DNA of 64,000 nucleotides from positions 1-64,000 of the forward strand of contig NZ_JAYXIH010000006.1 in the NCBI RefSeq assembly GCF_036016755.1, given 5' to 3'. The translations under genes and the position numbers were made by a program. The DNA is from Aurantimonas coralicida_A. GTDB taxonomy: Bacteria > Pseudomonadota > Alphaproteobacteria > Rhizobiales > Rhizobiaceae. Under the pieces are notes generated by a model, which did no database searches, was not told the origin of the DNA, and worked only from the letters and a program-made list of their open reading frames with translations. Shown here piece after piece: positions 1 to 10,526 of the stretch (positions within the stretch are counted from its first letter, which is position 1; each line of letters opens with the position of its first letter).

Positions 1-93
1 GATCTCTGGCGTGCAGTCGGCAACATCTGCGACCTGTTCGAGCCCGAAGAATGTTGGAACTACCTCAAGGCCGCTGGCTATGTTGCTGATTAA
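1..93 (+). CDS. IS630-family transposase, C-terminal end only
   Basis: The window opens inside a reading frame that ends with TAA after 30 codons. The visible tail contains LWRAVGNICDLF, then EPEECWNYLKAAGY. This matches the C-terminal end of IS630/Tc1-type (DDE) transposases, which usually finish with an LW..VG...D.F.P.EC.NYF...GY signature. The catalytic DDE residues lie outside the window, so I cannot say whether the element is intact. No terminal inverted repeat is evident in the short stretch after the stop. The family call rests on a short tail, but the pattern is distinctive. Confidence 0.7.
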   Translation, partial: DLWRAVGNICDLFEPEECWNYLKAAGYVAD

Positions 94-105
94 TCGCCTG
101 ACGCT

Positions 106-282
106 CTAGTTCAACAGCTCTTGGGTCTTCATCCGGAACGAATCCAGCATCGTCAGTGAAATCCGATCGACGCCGAGTTGCTTGGCCTGGACGACGGCCC
201 GCCGGACCACTTCGGCCTGGCTTTCCGCGCGGATGACACGATGGCAGCCGGGAATGATGCCGGCACAGTCTAGTTCGTACAT
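106..282 (-). CDS. DUF1059-type small protein
   Basis: This is a 58-residue protein starting MYELDCAGIIPGCHRVIRAE, with a strong ribosome binding site (AGGGAGGA) 7-8 bases upstream of ATG. The start C..IIPGC...I.A....EV..RA...A is the DUF1059 pattern: a short N-terminal strand with two cysteines, followed by a helix. DUF1059 proteins are small and cytoplasmic, and their function is not established. The gene sits between the IS630 tail and hemF with no obvious operon partner. The reading frame is certain because of its RBS and family pattern; the function is unknown. Confidence 0.75.
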   Translation of the reverse strand: MYELDCAGIIPGCHRVIRAESQAEVVRRAVVQAKQLGVDRISLTMLDSFRMKTQELLN

Positions 283-369
283 GAACGATCCTCCCTGATC
301 AGCTACACATACGATTCGCGAAACGCCGAATCAATGAAACACCTTTACATTTCGTTAAAAAATTACAAG

Positions 370-1278
370 TCAGGGCCACTTCACAATCGGCGGCATCGAC
401 GACAGGATCGAGGCGACGTTGCCACCGGTCTTGAGGCCGAACAGCGTGCCGCGGTCATAAAGCAGATTGTATTCGACATAGCGGCCGCGGCGGATCAGCT
501 GCTCCTCCCGATCCGCCTCGGTGTATGGCTGGACGACGTTGTGGCGCACGATGTGCGGATAGACCACCAGAAACGCCTTGCCGACGTCGCGAGTGAAGGC
601 GAAGTCGGCGTCCCAGCCGCCTTGCTCCTCGGACGAGTGCAGCCAATCATAGAAGATGCCGCCGACGCCGCGCGCCTCGCCCCGGTGCGGCAGGTAGAAA
701 TATTCGTCGCACCATTCCTTGAAGCGGGTGTAGTCGGCGACATCCCCGTGCCGTTCGCAGACGAACTTCAGTGCTTTGTGGAAGGCGAGGGTGTCGCGAT
801 CGTCGTCGGTGCGGCGCCGTTCGAGCGTCGGGGTCAGGTCCGCGCCGCCGCCGAACCACTGCCGGGTCGTCACCACCATGCGGGTGTTCATGTGGACCGC
901 CGGCACATTGGGATTGCGCATATGGGCAATCAGCGAGATGCCGGACGCCCAGAAGGTCGGATCCTCCTCGGCGCCGGGGATCTGCTTGCGGAACTCCGGG
1001 GAGAATTCGCCAAAAACCGTTGAGGTGTGGACGCCGACCTTCTCGAACACCCGGCCGTGCATCATCGACATCAGGCCGCCGCCGCCATCGCCCTCCCGCG
1101 ACCATTCGGCGCGTTCGAAGCGGCCGGCCGCGAGCCCGGTTTCTTCGCCGAATTCAGCCTCGATCTCCTCGAAAACGCCGCAGATTCGATCGCGCAATAC
1201 CTCGAACCAAGCCTGTGCGGTTGCCTTTTTGGCTTCGATGTCGTCCGGCAGCCCTTCAGGCAGGTTCGGCTGTTCCAT
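370..1278 (-). CDS. hemF: Oxygen-dependent coproporphyrinogen III oxidase
   Basis: HemF (302 aa, normal for the family) uses O2 to decarboxylate two propionate side chains of coproporphyrinogen III, giving protoporphyrinogen IX in the cytoplasm during haem synthesis. Family motifs are present in order: GGGGLMSMMHGRVFEKVGV near residues 65-85, NPNVPAVHMNTRM near 123-135, GGADLTP near 144, CDEYFYLPHRGEARGVGGIF near 189-208, and a C-terminal YNLLYDRGT..GLKTGGN block near 269-287. The start MEQPNLPEGL fits homologues. It is transcribed alone. Haem supply is relevant to the bc1 operon about 9 kb away. The identity is secure. Confidence 0.97.
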   Translation of the reverse strand: MEQPNLPEGLPDDIEAKKATAQAWFEVLRDRICGVFEEIEAEFGEETGLAAGRFERAEWSREGDGGGGLMSMMHGRVFEKVGVHTSTVFGEFSPEFRKQIPGAEEDPTFWASGISLIAHMRNPNVPAVHMNTRMVVTTRQWFGGGADLTPTLERRRTDDDRDTLAFHKALKFVCERHGDVADYTRFKEWCDEYFYLPHRGEARGVGGIFYDWLHSSEEQGGWDADFAFTRDVGKAFLVVYPHIVRHNVVQPYTEADREEQLIRRGRYVEYNLLYDRGTLFGLKTGGNVASILSSMPPIVKWP

Positions 1279-1583
1279 GGGGTGTCACTCTCATGCGTCG
1301 GGGCTGGGCCCACGATCCATCCTTTTCACGGCACGGCGCTGGACATTTCCCCGGCGGTGCCACCTGTTGCAGGGCAATGGCATCCGGCAGCCGCCCGCGC
1401 AATGCCAAGTTCATGAAGCGGCAAAAGGGGTTTGCCAAACCTAGCGGAAAAGCTGCGCAAAAGATCGTCCGAATTTATGGCCCAGGCTGCTCGCCATGTC
1501 GCGGCATGGGCGCCGATTCGCAAAAACCACGGCGGGCCGCTATCTTTTCCGTCCGTGTCCGATTGCGATCACAGAGATAGTCC
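1279..1583. other. Intergenic region between divergent genes
   Basis: This stretch of about 300 bases separates the divergent hemF and the small gene at 1584. It must hold both promoters. I find no convincing coding frame, tRNA, strong hairpin or FNR/FixK-type palindrome in it. The short frames that cross it lack family similarity and ribosome binding sites. Confidence 0.6.
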
Positions 1584-1856
1584 ATGTCCCGGCTTATCCG
1601 CCCGCCGCTCGACGGCCTTGCCAAACGCCTGCACGAAACCCGCGACGATAGGGCGGCGGGACGGATTCGCGGGCAGGGCGGCGACAGCTTCGTGCGCGAG
1701 ACCTTTAAGCTGCCGCGCGAGGCCGCGCGCACCAAGGCGCGGGAGTGGTTCGACCGCTATCCCAAGGCTGCCTACTGGACCTCGGTGGAAAGCTGGCGGC
1801 AGCTGCCCGAGGGCGAGATCGAATTCACCATGCGCCGGCTGCCAAGCGCCGACTGA
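1584..1856 (+). CDS. Small conserved hypothetical protein
   Basis: This 90-residue, strongly basic, soluble protein has no signal peptide or membrane segment. Its middle reads GGDSFVRETFKLPREAAR followed by KAREWFDRYPKAAYWTSVES, and it ends in EFTMRRLPSAD. From memory, proteins of this size and pattern occur near hemF in rhizobial genomes as uncharacterised conserved proteins, but I can name no domain. The start at MSRLIRPPLD is supported by an upstream purine-rich stretch (AGAGATAG). It runs convergently into the GGDEF-EAL gene with only 23 bases between. The function is unknown. Confidence 0.75.
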   Translation: MSRLIRPPLDGLAKRLHETRDDRAAGRIRGQGGDSFVRETFKLPREAARTKAREWFDRYPKAAYWTSVESWRQLPEGEIEFTMRRLPSAD

Positions 1857-1879
1857 AGCCTGAGCCGACAAAAGGCGGA

Positions 1880-3841
1880 TTAAGCGCCCGCTACCTCCGT
1901 AGGTGCGGAAAAGGAGACGCCTTTCGCAGCGTCGTCCTCCCGCGCGTCGTCCTTTGACGAAGCGCTTGTACTGTCCGCCACGGCTCTCCTGCCGGCGGAC
2001 GGGGCCACAGCTGTTGCATCGCCATTCTGAAAGGATTGAACGAGGGCGTCGATGTGCTCGCCGGCCATCGGCCGCCCGAAGTAAAATCCCTGAACTTCCT
2101 CGCATCCCTGCGCTCTCAACAGGTTGGCCTGCTCGATCGTTTCGACGCCCTCGGCGTTCGATTTCATGCCGAGGGCCCGGCCCAGACTGATCACAGCGTT
2201 GATGATACTGTCGGCGTGATCGTCACGGCCCATATCGGCGATAAAGGATCGGTCGATCTTGATCTTGTCGAAGGGAAATCGCCGGAGATAGCTCAAGCTG
2301 GAGTAGCCTGTTCCAAAATCGTCCATGGCGATCTTTACGCCCAACTCTTTCAGCGCGGTCAAGATGGCGATGGTGGCGTCGGTGTCTTGCATTAGGACAC
2401 CCTCGGTGATTTCCAACTCCAGACGTCCAGCATTCATACCGGTCTCTTCGAGCGCATGCCGGACCACCGCCACGAGATCGCCGCGGCGAAACTGCACCGG
2501 CGAGACATTGACCGCGACTTTTAAAGACGGCCACGCCTGGGCCTGGCGGCAGGCCGTATGAATGACCCAGTCGCCGATCGGCAAGATCAGCCCCGTCTCT
2601 TCGGCAAGGGGAATGAAACGATCTGGCGCAATCATCCCCTGCTCCGGATGATTCCAACGTATCAGGGCCTCGACGCCGATGAGCGCGCTTGTCGCCAGAT
2701 CGATCTGAGGCTGGAAGTGCAACTGCAACTGGTCGTTTGCCAACGCCCGGCGCAGGTCGATTTCCATCGTCTTGCGCTCCAGCAAGCGGCGATTCATCTC
2801 CTCCTCAAAGAATTGGTAGTTTCCGCGTCCGCCGCTCTTGGCGCGATAAAGCGCCATATCGGCCTGCTGAAGCAGGTGGGATGGATCGGCTTGTCCACCG
2901 GGCTCGCAAATCGTGATCCCGATGCTCACGCCAATCATCGCTTCCTGCCCTGAAAGATCGAATGGCTCTGCGAATATGGCGATCAGTCTCTGGGCCAGCT
3001 GAGCGGCTCCGTCGGGCTGGGCGATCCGCTTCTGGATGATGGCGAATTCATCTCCGCCTAGCCGCGCCAGCACGTCGTTCTGGCGTAAGGTCTCGCTCAT
3101 TCGGTCACTGACCTGCTTCAGCAACTCGTCCCCGGCTGCGTGACCCAAGAGATCGTTGACCTCCTTGAAGTGATCGAGATCGAGAAAAAGCACGGCGGCG
3201 GGCGTTCCGTCACGCGCGACATCGGCAATGGTGTGGGTCATCCACTCCTGAAAAACGGCGCGATTGGGCAGGTTGGTGAGGGCGTCGTGGCTCGCCAGAA
3301 ACGAGGCGCGTTCGAGCATCCTGCGCAGCAAACGCAGCGGTACCGTGCGCAAGGCGATGAAAATGCCCGCGCCGAGAAGGCCGGACAGAACGAAGACCAT
3401 GAAGCTCTGGATCAACTGCGGCCGCAGCGAGCGCTCGAACTCCACACGCCCCACAATCACCCCCGCATCGTAGAGAGGGTGGCTATCGCGGATGGTGGGA
3501 CTGAGAAGCGGGGTGACGCCGGTGGCGTGTTCGGCGATGAGGTCGCCATTTTCAGCGAAGACCCGTTGAATTTCCGTGTAGGTCTCGCGCGCTGCGTCGT
3601 CGAGCAGTTCCTGGATGCGGAGCGTTTCAAATTGCCACATACGAGGATTGTGGCCGATCAGCTGTGAAATCTGTTTCGCGTTGATTTCGGTCTTGGATTC
3701 CATGTTTCCGGTATTGTACTGATAAACATAATAAAAATGCAGGGCAGGCAGCACCAGGGCGACGATGATCGCTGCCGCCGCCGCCACTGCCGTGGTGAAC
3801 GCCAAGGCAGAATCGTCAATCTCTTTCGATCGTTTGACCAC
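1880..3841 (-). CDS. Membrane-bound GGDEF-EAL c-di-GMP enzyme with periplasmic sensor
   Basis: This 653-residue bifunctional-type c-di-GMP protein has TM1 at about residues 14-38, a periplasmic region of about 110 residues, and TM2 at about 147-166. A GGDEF domain (about 185-345) and an EAL domain (about 360-605) follow. The GGDEF site is intact (RLGGDEFAI), with an allosteric I-site RQND five residues before it. The EAL site is also intact (GVEALIRW, ELEITEGVL, DDFGTGYSSLSYL). Both synthase and phosphodiesterase activity are therefore possible; which one dominates cannot be read from sequence. It begins with GTG, 21 bases after the stop of the binding-protein gene at 3863, so the two are probably co-transcribed. 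The Ala/Ser/Asp-rich C-terminal tail (about 610-653) is variable. Confidence 0.93.
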   Translation of the reverse strand: MVKRSKEIDDSALAFTTAVAAAAAIIVALVLPALHFYYVYQYNTGNMESKTEINAKQISQLIGHNPRMWQFETLRIQELLDDAARETYTEIQRVFAENGDLIAEHATGVTPLLSPTIRDSHPLYDAGVIVGRVEFERSLRPQLIQSFMVFVLSGLLGAGIFIALRTVPLRLLRRMLERASFLASHDALTNLPNRAVFQEWMTHTIADVARDGTPAAVLFLDLDHFKEVNDLLGHAAGDELLKQVSDRMSETLRQNDVLARLGGDEFAIIQKRIAQPDGAAQLAQRLIAIFAEPFDLSGQEAMIGVSIGITICEPGGQADPSHLLQQADMALYRAKSGGRGNYQFFEEEMNRRLLERKTMEIDLRRALANDQLQLHFQPQIDLATSALIGVEALIRWNHPEQGMIAPDRFIPLAEETGLILPIGDWVIHTACRQAQAWPSLKVAVNVSPVQFRRGDLVAVVRHALEETGMNAGRLELEITEGVLMQDTDATIAILTALKELGVKIAMDDFGTGYSSLSYLRRFPFDKIKIDRSFIADMGRDDHADSIINAVISLGRALGMKSNAEGVETIEQANLLRAQGCEEVQGFYFGRPMAGEHIDALVQSFQNGDATAVAPSAGRRAVADSTSASSKDDAREDDAAKGVSFSAPTEVAGA

Positions 3842-3862
3842 GTTTACACCACCGGGTTTTTG

Positions 3863-4693
3863 TTATTCGGCCATTGGGCTATGGCCCGTACTGGCAAGGA
3901 TGCTCTGACCTTCTGCAGAGTTCACGAAGGCGACGAACGCCGCCGTAGGCGGGGTGGCCTCAGGCTTCGTTACGAGATGCAGGTCTTTGACGAAGTCGTA
4001 ATCGGCTTGCGCGGAGAGGGCCGCCGTCGGCATGACTCCGTCCAGCGAAAGGACCTTGAGTCGCCGGCCTTCTGTCGCGATCTGGCCGATCGCGGCGAGG
4101 CCGATCGCGCCCGGTAACCGCTCCAGCGCCTCGGCATTGTCCTGATCGTTCGTCGCCGAGACCAATCCAGGACGGCTAAAGGCGATATCGACGGCGCGGT
4201 CCATCCCGGGCGAAAGCTTGCGCAGCAGCAAGGTGTCGGTCTCCGAAGCCGGGCGCAGGACGAGGCGGATGATCGATCCGTCCGGCCAGCGCGTCGTCTC
4301 GCCGGTATAAATGGCCTCCAGTTCACCGGTGGTGATATCCTCGATGGGCGCATTGGGTGATGTCACGACGGCGAGGGGGGTGCGGGCATAGAGGTTGCTC
4401 GTCGCACCGGCCGCGCGTTCCTCGTCCGTGAGGGCGCGGGAACTGACCGCGATATCCACGGCGCCCGCAAGCAGCGCCTTGATGCCGCCAGTGCTGCCCA
4501 GGCTGGGCAGTACCTCGATCTGGCTGTCGGGGTGTTCCTTCATGTAAGACGCGCCGAGAAGTCGCATTCCGCCGAGCGCCACACCCGTCCCGCCGATCCG
4601 AAGAGTCTCGGCTTGTGCCACACCTGCGGCGGCCAGCGTCATGGCCGCAATAATAGTTGTTCTTGCAACCATAAGCACTATATTAAGTGTCAT
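3863..4693 (-). CDS. Periplasmic substrate-binding protein, PstS-like fold
   Basis: This 276-residue exported protein has a signal peptide ending VAQA-ET at about residues 28-29. The mature protein starts LRIGGTGVALGGMRLL, has GSTGGIKALLAGAVDIAVSS near 66-85, and DITTGELEAIYTGETTRWPDG near 118-138. These are PBP-like (phosphate/molybdate/tungstate-type) hallmarks in which the early G-T/S-G loops bind an oxyanion. No ABC permease or ATPase genes adjoin it; its only partner is the downstream GGDEF-EAL gene. It may therefore act as a sensor subunit for the periplasmic domain of that enzyme rather than in uptake (inference). I chose the start that gives a clean signal peptide; an in-frame upstream extension lacks one. 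The ligand is unknown. Confidence 0.8.
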   Translation of the reverse strand: MTLNIVLMVARTTIIAAMTLAAAGVAQAETLRIGGTGVALGGMRLLGASYMKEHPDSQIEVLPSLGSTGGIKALLAGAVDIAVSSRALTDEERAAGATSNLYARTPLAVVTSPNAPIEDITTGELEAIYTGETTRWPDGSIIRLVLRPASETDTLLLRKLSPGMDRAVDIAFSRPGLVSATNDQDNAEALERLPGAIGLAAIGQIATEGRRLKVLSLDGVMPTAALSAQADYDFVKDLHLVTKPEATPPTAAFVAFVNSAEGQSILASTGHSPMAE

Positions 4694-4953
4694 TGACAGA
4701 TGACCTTGCCCGCACGACTTTACGTTTTGGTTGGGGAAGTTACGTGGAAAACGTTTACGATTTGATCGGTCGTTTTTGCTGTGACAATAAGTCGCTTGCT
4801 CTAGCCATGAGCGGTCGCGGATCGGAGTCCGTCCAGCGCGTTTGACGACGTTCGCCCGCACCACAAAGGCTTCGACCCACAATAGGCCGTCCGCTACATC
4901 GGTCGCCCACTAAGCCGGCGTTCTCGGCGATGGCGTTCCCGAAACCGGCGCGA

Positions 4954-5481
4954 TCACCGCGCCGAACCGCCCCACTTGACCTGCCGCAACGCCTCTCCCG
5001 CCGCCATGCCCGCGGCGACGGCAAGGTTGAGCGAGCGGCCGCCGCCATCCATCGGGATCGTGACGGCCGCGTCGGCGAGCGCGTGGACGCCGTCCGGCAC
5101 GCCGGCGCTCTCGCGGCCGAACAACAGGATGTCGCCGGCCCGAAAGGCGAAGTCAGTGTAGCGGGTCGACGCCTTGGTGGTGAACAGGACGAGCCGCCGC
5201 CCGGCCGCCCGGCGCGCCGCCTCGAAGGCGGCAAAATCGACATGGCGGACGAGGCGGGACATGGCGAGATAATCCATGCCGGCGCGCTTCAGGGCGCGAT
5301 CGGAAAGGACGAAGCCTGCCGGCTCGATGATGTCGACGGTAAGGCAAAGACAGGCGCCGAGCCGTAGGATCGTGCCGGTGTTGCCGGCGATGTCAGGCTG
5401 ATAGAGGGCCAGCGAGATCGGCCCGGCCCCCGTCGGGGCGGCCGTCCTGTCCGGCTCCTGGTTGTCGCGATCCTGCGTCAT
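4954..5481 (-). CDS. trmL: tRNA (cytidine(34)-2'-O)-methyltransferase TrmL
   Basis: This SPOUT-class, SAM-dependent methyltransferase modifies the ribose of the wobble base in tRNA-Leu isoacceptors. It is about 175 residues, with ISLALYQPDIAGNTGTILRL near the N-terminus, LLFGRESAGVPDGVH in the knot region, and RSLNLAVAAGMAAGEALRQ at the C-terminus. These are the three SPOUT motifs of TrmL. The start at MTQDRDNQEP adds a short polar leader; a longer in-frame extension is rejected as low-complexity Arg/Pro. It is transcribed divergently from the ABC exporter. Confidence 0.93.
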   Translation of the reverse strand: MTQDRDNQEPDRTAAPTGAGPISLALYQPDIAGNTGTILRLGACLCLTVDIIEPAGFVLSDRALKRAGMDYLAMSRLVRHVDFAAFEAARRAAGRRLVLFTTKASTRYTDFAFRAGDILLFGRESAGVPDGVHALADAAVTIPMDGGGRSLNLAVAAGMAAGEALRQVKWGGSAR

Positions 5482-5660
5482 CGGTGGCCTTGCATGTCGT
5501 CGTGAGGGGCAGCGTGCCGCTCCCGGCGTCGCCGAGACCGTGAATCGGCCTCGGTTTGTCCTATATCGAAGGGGCCGCCTCGCCACAGCCGGTTGTCGTC
5601 CAAAAAAGCCCGGGCCTGCCTGATTCGTTGAACGGGCGTCCGATTCGATGGGAAGTTTTG

Positions 5661-7537
<1,877 letters not shown>

Positions 7538-7541
<4 letters not shown>

Positions 7542-9415
7542 TGGAGCGGTTTCTCCAGCGCTTCGAGACGCTGCTCGACCCGTTCGACGATGAAGGCGAT
7601 GGCACCGGCCATCTGGCGCCGCTGCCAGACGAGACCAACCGCTTCATCTGGCATTTCGCAAAGCAGGCGAAATGGCCGCTACTGGGTCTTCTGGCGACCG
7701 GCGGACTGACTGGCGGCATCGAGGCGGTCATGTATACCGGTGTCGGCTGGCTGATCGACGCGCTGGAACGGTCGTCGCCGGCCACGCTGTTCGCCGAGCA
7801 TTTTTGGCTGATCGTCGGGCTCGCCTTGCTGACGCTGGTGGGGCGGGCGGCCGTCCTGCTGGTGTCCTCGATCCTCGAGGAACAGGTGATCTCGCCAAGC
7901 TTTTACAATCGCATTCGCTGGCAGAGTTATCGCCGGCTGATGGAGCAGCCCTACACCTTCTTTCAGAACGATTTCGCCGGCCGGCTCGCCCAGAAGGTGC
8001 AGCAGGTCGGGGCGGCGACCGGCGACTTTGTCACCACGATCCTGCAGACCTTCTGGTCATTCGTCACCTTCATCGTGCTGACGGTGACGATCCTCGGCGC
8101 CATCGACTGGCGCATGGCGGTGGTGCTCGCCATCTGGGCGCTCGGCTATGTCTGGATTGTCCGCAATCTTCTGCCGAAGATCCGCAAATACGGCCGGGCG
8201 TCCGCCGACGCGCGCTCGATCGTATCGGGCCGGGTCGTCGACAGTTTCACCAACATCCTGTCGGTCAAGCTGTTCGATTCGGCGCGCAGCGAGGATTCCT
8301 TCGTCAAAGCGGGTTTCTCCCATCTGGTCGACGCGACCCGCCGGATGACGCGGGCGCTGACCGAAGTGCGCATCGCGGTCGCCGTGCTCAACGGTGTCAT
8401 GATGACCGGCGTCGGCGCGGTGGCGATCATCGGCTGGCGGGCCGGCGGCATCACCACCGGCGGCGTCGCCACCGCGCTCGGCCTGGTGCTCAGGCTCAAT
8501 CAGATGTCCGGCTGGATGATGTTCAACATCAACGGGTTGGTGCGCAATTATGGTACCATCCAGGACGCCGTCGCGACCGTCGGCCAATTGCCGACGCTGA
8601 TCGACGAGCCGGGGGCCGAGCCGCTGGAGGCGTCACGCGGCGAAATCCGTTACGAGAATGTCCGCTTCCACTATGGCAAGGGTGGCGGCGTGGTGGAGGG
8701 TCTGTCGCTGGCGATCCGGCCGGGTGAGAAGATCGGGCTCGTCGGCCGCTCCGGCGCCGGCAAGACGACGCTGATCAATCTGCTCTTGCGCCTCTACGAC
8801 CTTGAGGGTGGACGCATCCTGATCGACGGCCAGGATATTTCCGGCGTCACCCAGGCCTCGCTGCGCGGCGCCATTGGCGTCGTCACCCAGGATACGTCGT
8901 TGCTGCACCGCTCGATCCGCGACAACATAGCCTATGGCCGGCCCGGCGCCGACGAGGGCGACATCCTGTCGGCGGCCGAGCGGGCCAATGCCGAGGATTT
9001 CATCCCGACCCTGCGCGATCCCAAGGGCCGCACCGGCTACGACGCCCATGTCGGCGAGCGCGGCATCAAGCTGTCCGGCGGCCAGCGCCAGCGCATCGCG
9101 ATTGCCCGTGTGCTGTTGAAGGATGCGCCGATCCTGGTGCTCGACGAAGCCACCTCGGCGCTGGATTCGGAGGTCGAGGCGGCCATCCAGGAGAATTTGG
9201 CGAAGATGATGGAGGGCAAGACCGTCATCGCCATCGCCCACCGCCTGTCCACCATCGCGGCGATGGACCGGCTGATCGTGCTCGACGAAGGCCGGATCGT
9301 CGAGGAGGGCCGCCACGCGGAGCTGGTCGCGCGGGACGGGCTCTATGCCAGCCTCTGGGCCCGGCAGTCGGGCGGTTTCCTGTACGGGCAACGGGAAGAG
9401 GAAGCGGCCGAGTAG
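7538..9415 (+). CDS. ABC exporter half-transporter, subunit 2
   Basis: This 625-residue partner of the preceding gene has the same layout: N-terminal six-helix membrane domain, then an ATPase with Walker A GRSGAGKTT, signature LSGGQRQRIAIARVLL, Walker B ILVLDEATSALD and H-loop IAHRLSTIA. The two subunits are clear paralogues, especially over the nucleotide-binding domain (for example GVTQASLRGAIGVVTQDTSL against DVTQASLREQIGMVTQDTSL). This suggests an origin by tandem duplication. Bases 9281-9361 near the 3' end have a second, diverged copy about 0.9 kb downstream, beyond vapBC. Confidence 0.93.
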
Positions 9416-9446
9416 GAGGTATTCTTATGGCGACTGCCATTGCCCG

Positions 9447-9463
9447 AAGCGACGGTGTCGCTT
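9447..9463. promoter_or_regulatory. Palindrome upstream of vapB, candidate autoregulatory operator
   Basis: AAGCGAC-GGT-GTCGCTT is a perfect 7-bp inverted repeat with a 3-base centre, located 37 bases before the vapB start. VapB antitoxins normally bind inverted repeats in their own promoter together with VapC, so this is the natural operator candidate. It lies in the only sizeable gap between the ABC gene and vapB. The site is seen in sequence; its role is inferred. Confidence 0.5.
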
Positions 9464-9499
9464 AGATGGTAGAAAGATAGAGAATTTTATAGAAAGCAG

Positions 9500-9754
9500 A
9501 TGTCGGTGAGCCTCAATATCAAAGATCCGGAAGCCCATCGCCTCGCTCAGGCCATCGCGCGAGCGACGGGGCAGAGCATGACAAAGGTGGTGACCGAGGC
9601 ACTGCGCGAGCGTCACGCCCGCTTGGACGAACGCCGTGGGCGGGCCGACGTCGCGGAGATCCTGGCGATCGCCGAGCGCGTCTCCGCGAAGGTCCAGAAG
9701 CCTTATGCCCCTCACGGTGAGGTGCTGTATGATGAGTCGGGCCTGCCGAAGTGA
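9500..9754 (+). CDS. vapB: VapB-type antitoxin
   Basis: This 84-residue protein has an N-terminal ribbon-helix-helix-like segment (MSVSLNIKDPEAHRLAQAIA, then TGQSMTKVVTEALRERHARL) typical of VapB antitoxins of the DUF2191/PSK class. A C-terminal tail (KPYAPHGEVLYDESGLPK) would thread into the toxin's active-site groove. Its stop codon overlaps the start of vapC (GTGA), the usual translational coupling of type II toxin-antitoxin pairs. It is expected to neutralise VapC and repress the operon. Confidence 0.88.
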   Translation: MSVSLNIKDPEAHRLAQAIARATGQSMTKVVTEALRERHARLDERRGRADVAEILAIAERVSAKVQKPYAPHGEVLYDESGLPK

Positions 9755-10143
9755 TCCTCGACACGTCGGCAATCATCGCTATTCTCTACGGCGAACCGGA
9801 ACGGGAACGGTTCGCCCAACTGATCCAGGAGGCCGACCGATGCCATGTGAGCGTGGCCAGTCTTCTGGAGCTCTCGATGGTGGTCGAGAGCCAGGCCGGA
9901 CCGGATGCCGCCCGCCAGATCGATGTCCTCATCCGTCGCGCCGGCGTGGTCATTGAACCGGTTTCGCTCGAACAAGGCGCGCTCGCCCGCCAGGCGTTTC
10001 TGGATTTCGGCAAGGGCCGTCACAAGGCCGGGCTCAATTTCGGCGACTGCTTTTCCTACGCGCTGGCGAAGGCGACCAACGAGCCTTTGCTATTCAAGGG
10101 CAACGATTTCGCGCTCACCGATATCGAGCCGGCGGATAACTGA
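9751..10143 (+). CDS. vapC: VapC-type PIN-domain ribonuclease toxin
   Basis: This 130-residue PIN-domain protein begins MILDTSAIIAIL from a GTG start. The acidic metal-binding residues are all present: D4, E40 (SLLELS), D99 (NFGDCFSY) and D119 (FKGNDF). VapC toxins cleave specific tRNAs or rRNA sites when the antitoxin is degraded. Length and motifs are normal, so the toxin looks active. The pair is inserted between the 3' end of an ABC exporter gene and a diverged copy of that same 3' end, which suggests arrival by recombination. Confidence 0.92.
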   Translation: MILDTSAIIAILYGEPERERFAQLIQEADRCHVSVASLLELSMVVESQAGPDAARQIDVLIRRAGVVIEPVSLEQGALARQAFLDFGKGRHKAGLNFGDCFSYALAKATNEPLLFKGNDFALTDIEPADN

Positions 10144-10157
10144 TGCCGCCCTCAGTT

Positions 10158-10247
10158 GATCGCGCGCTCGACGAGAGCTGGATCGTCGAGGAGGGCAGCC
10201 ACGCGGAGTTGGTCGCGAGAGACGGGCTTTACGCCAGCCTCTTTGCC
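10158..10247 (+). pseudogene. Remnant of ABC exporter C-terminus (duplicate of 9281-9361)
   Basis: The reading frame here encodes WIVEEGSHAELVARDGLYAS, nearly identical to the end of the second exporter subunit (RIVEEGRHAELVARDGLYAS). Aligned by hand without gaps, 10167-10247 matches 9281-9361 at 70 of 81 bases. After about 30 codons the similarity stops and an unrelated tail follows. No start or membrane domain precedes it, so it is a fragment, not a gene. It marks a duplication or displaced gene end around vapBC. Confidence 0.85.
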
Positions 10248-10526
10248 ATTATTCGGACTACGCTCCCTGAACGGCAGCGGGGCACCCGACTGGGTGGGTT
10301 GCTCGCCAGTGCGGGACAATCGTTTCCGACTCACCCAGGCCACACGTAGCCCTCACGCCGCCCTTTCGTCTGGACAAGCGCCCGGCTTCCCGCCTAAAAC
10401 CCGCGCGAAATCGCGATCTTTCTGGGAGTGCGGCGAAAATGCGTCGCGTCTCCCCTTGCCGCGCGGGGTTAAATCCGCAAGAAGCGGTGCGATCCGCGCG
10501 AGACCAGTCAAGGAGTGGCAGCCGCC
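10248..10526. other. Intergenic region before the bc1 operon
   Basis: About 280 bases between the ABC remnant and petA. No coding frame with family similarity is seen. It must contain the promoter of petABC, but I cannot point to a convincing -35/-10 pair. An AAGGAG ribosome binding site lies 11 bases before the petA GTG. Confidence 0.5.

Noticed and set aside
4694..4953. Possible PHO box upstream of the binding-protein gene
   Set aside because: CTGTCA occurs once next to the start codon, but the second half of a PHO box is not convincing, so phosphate control is not claimed.
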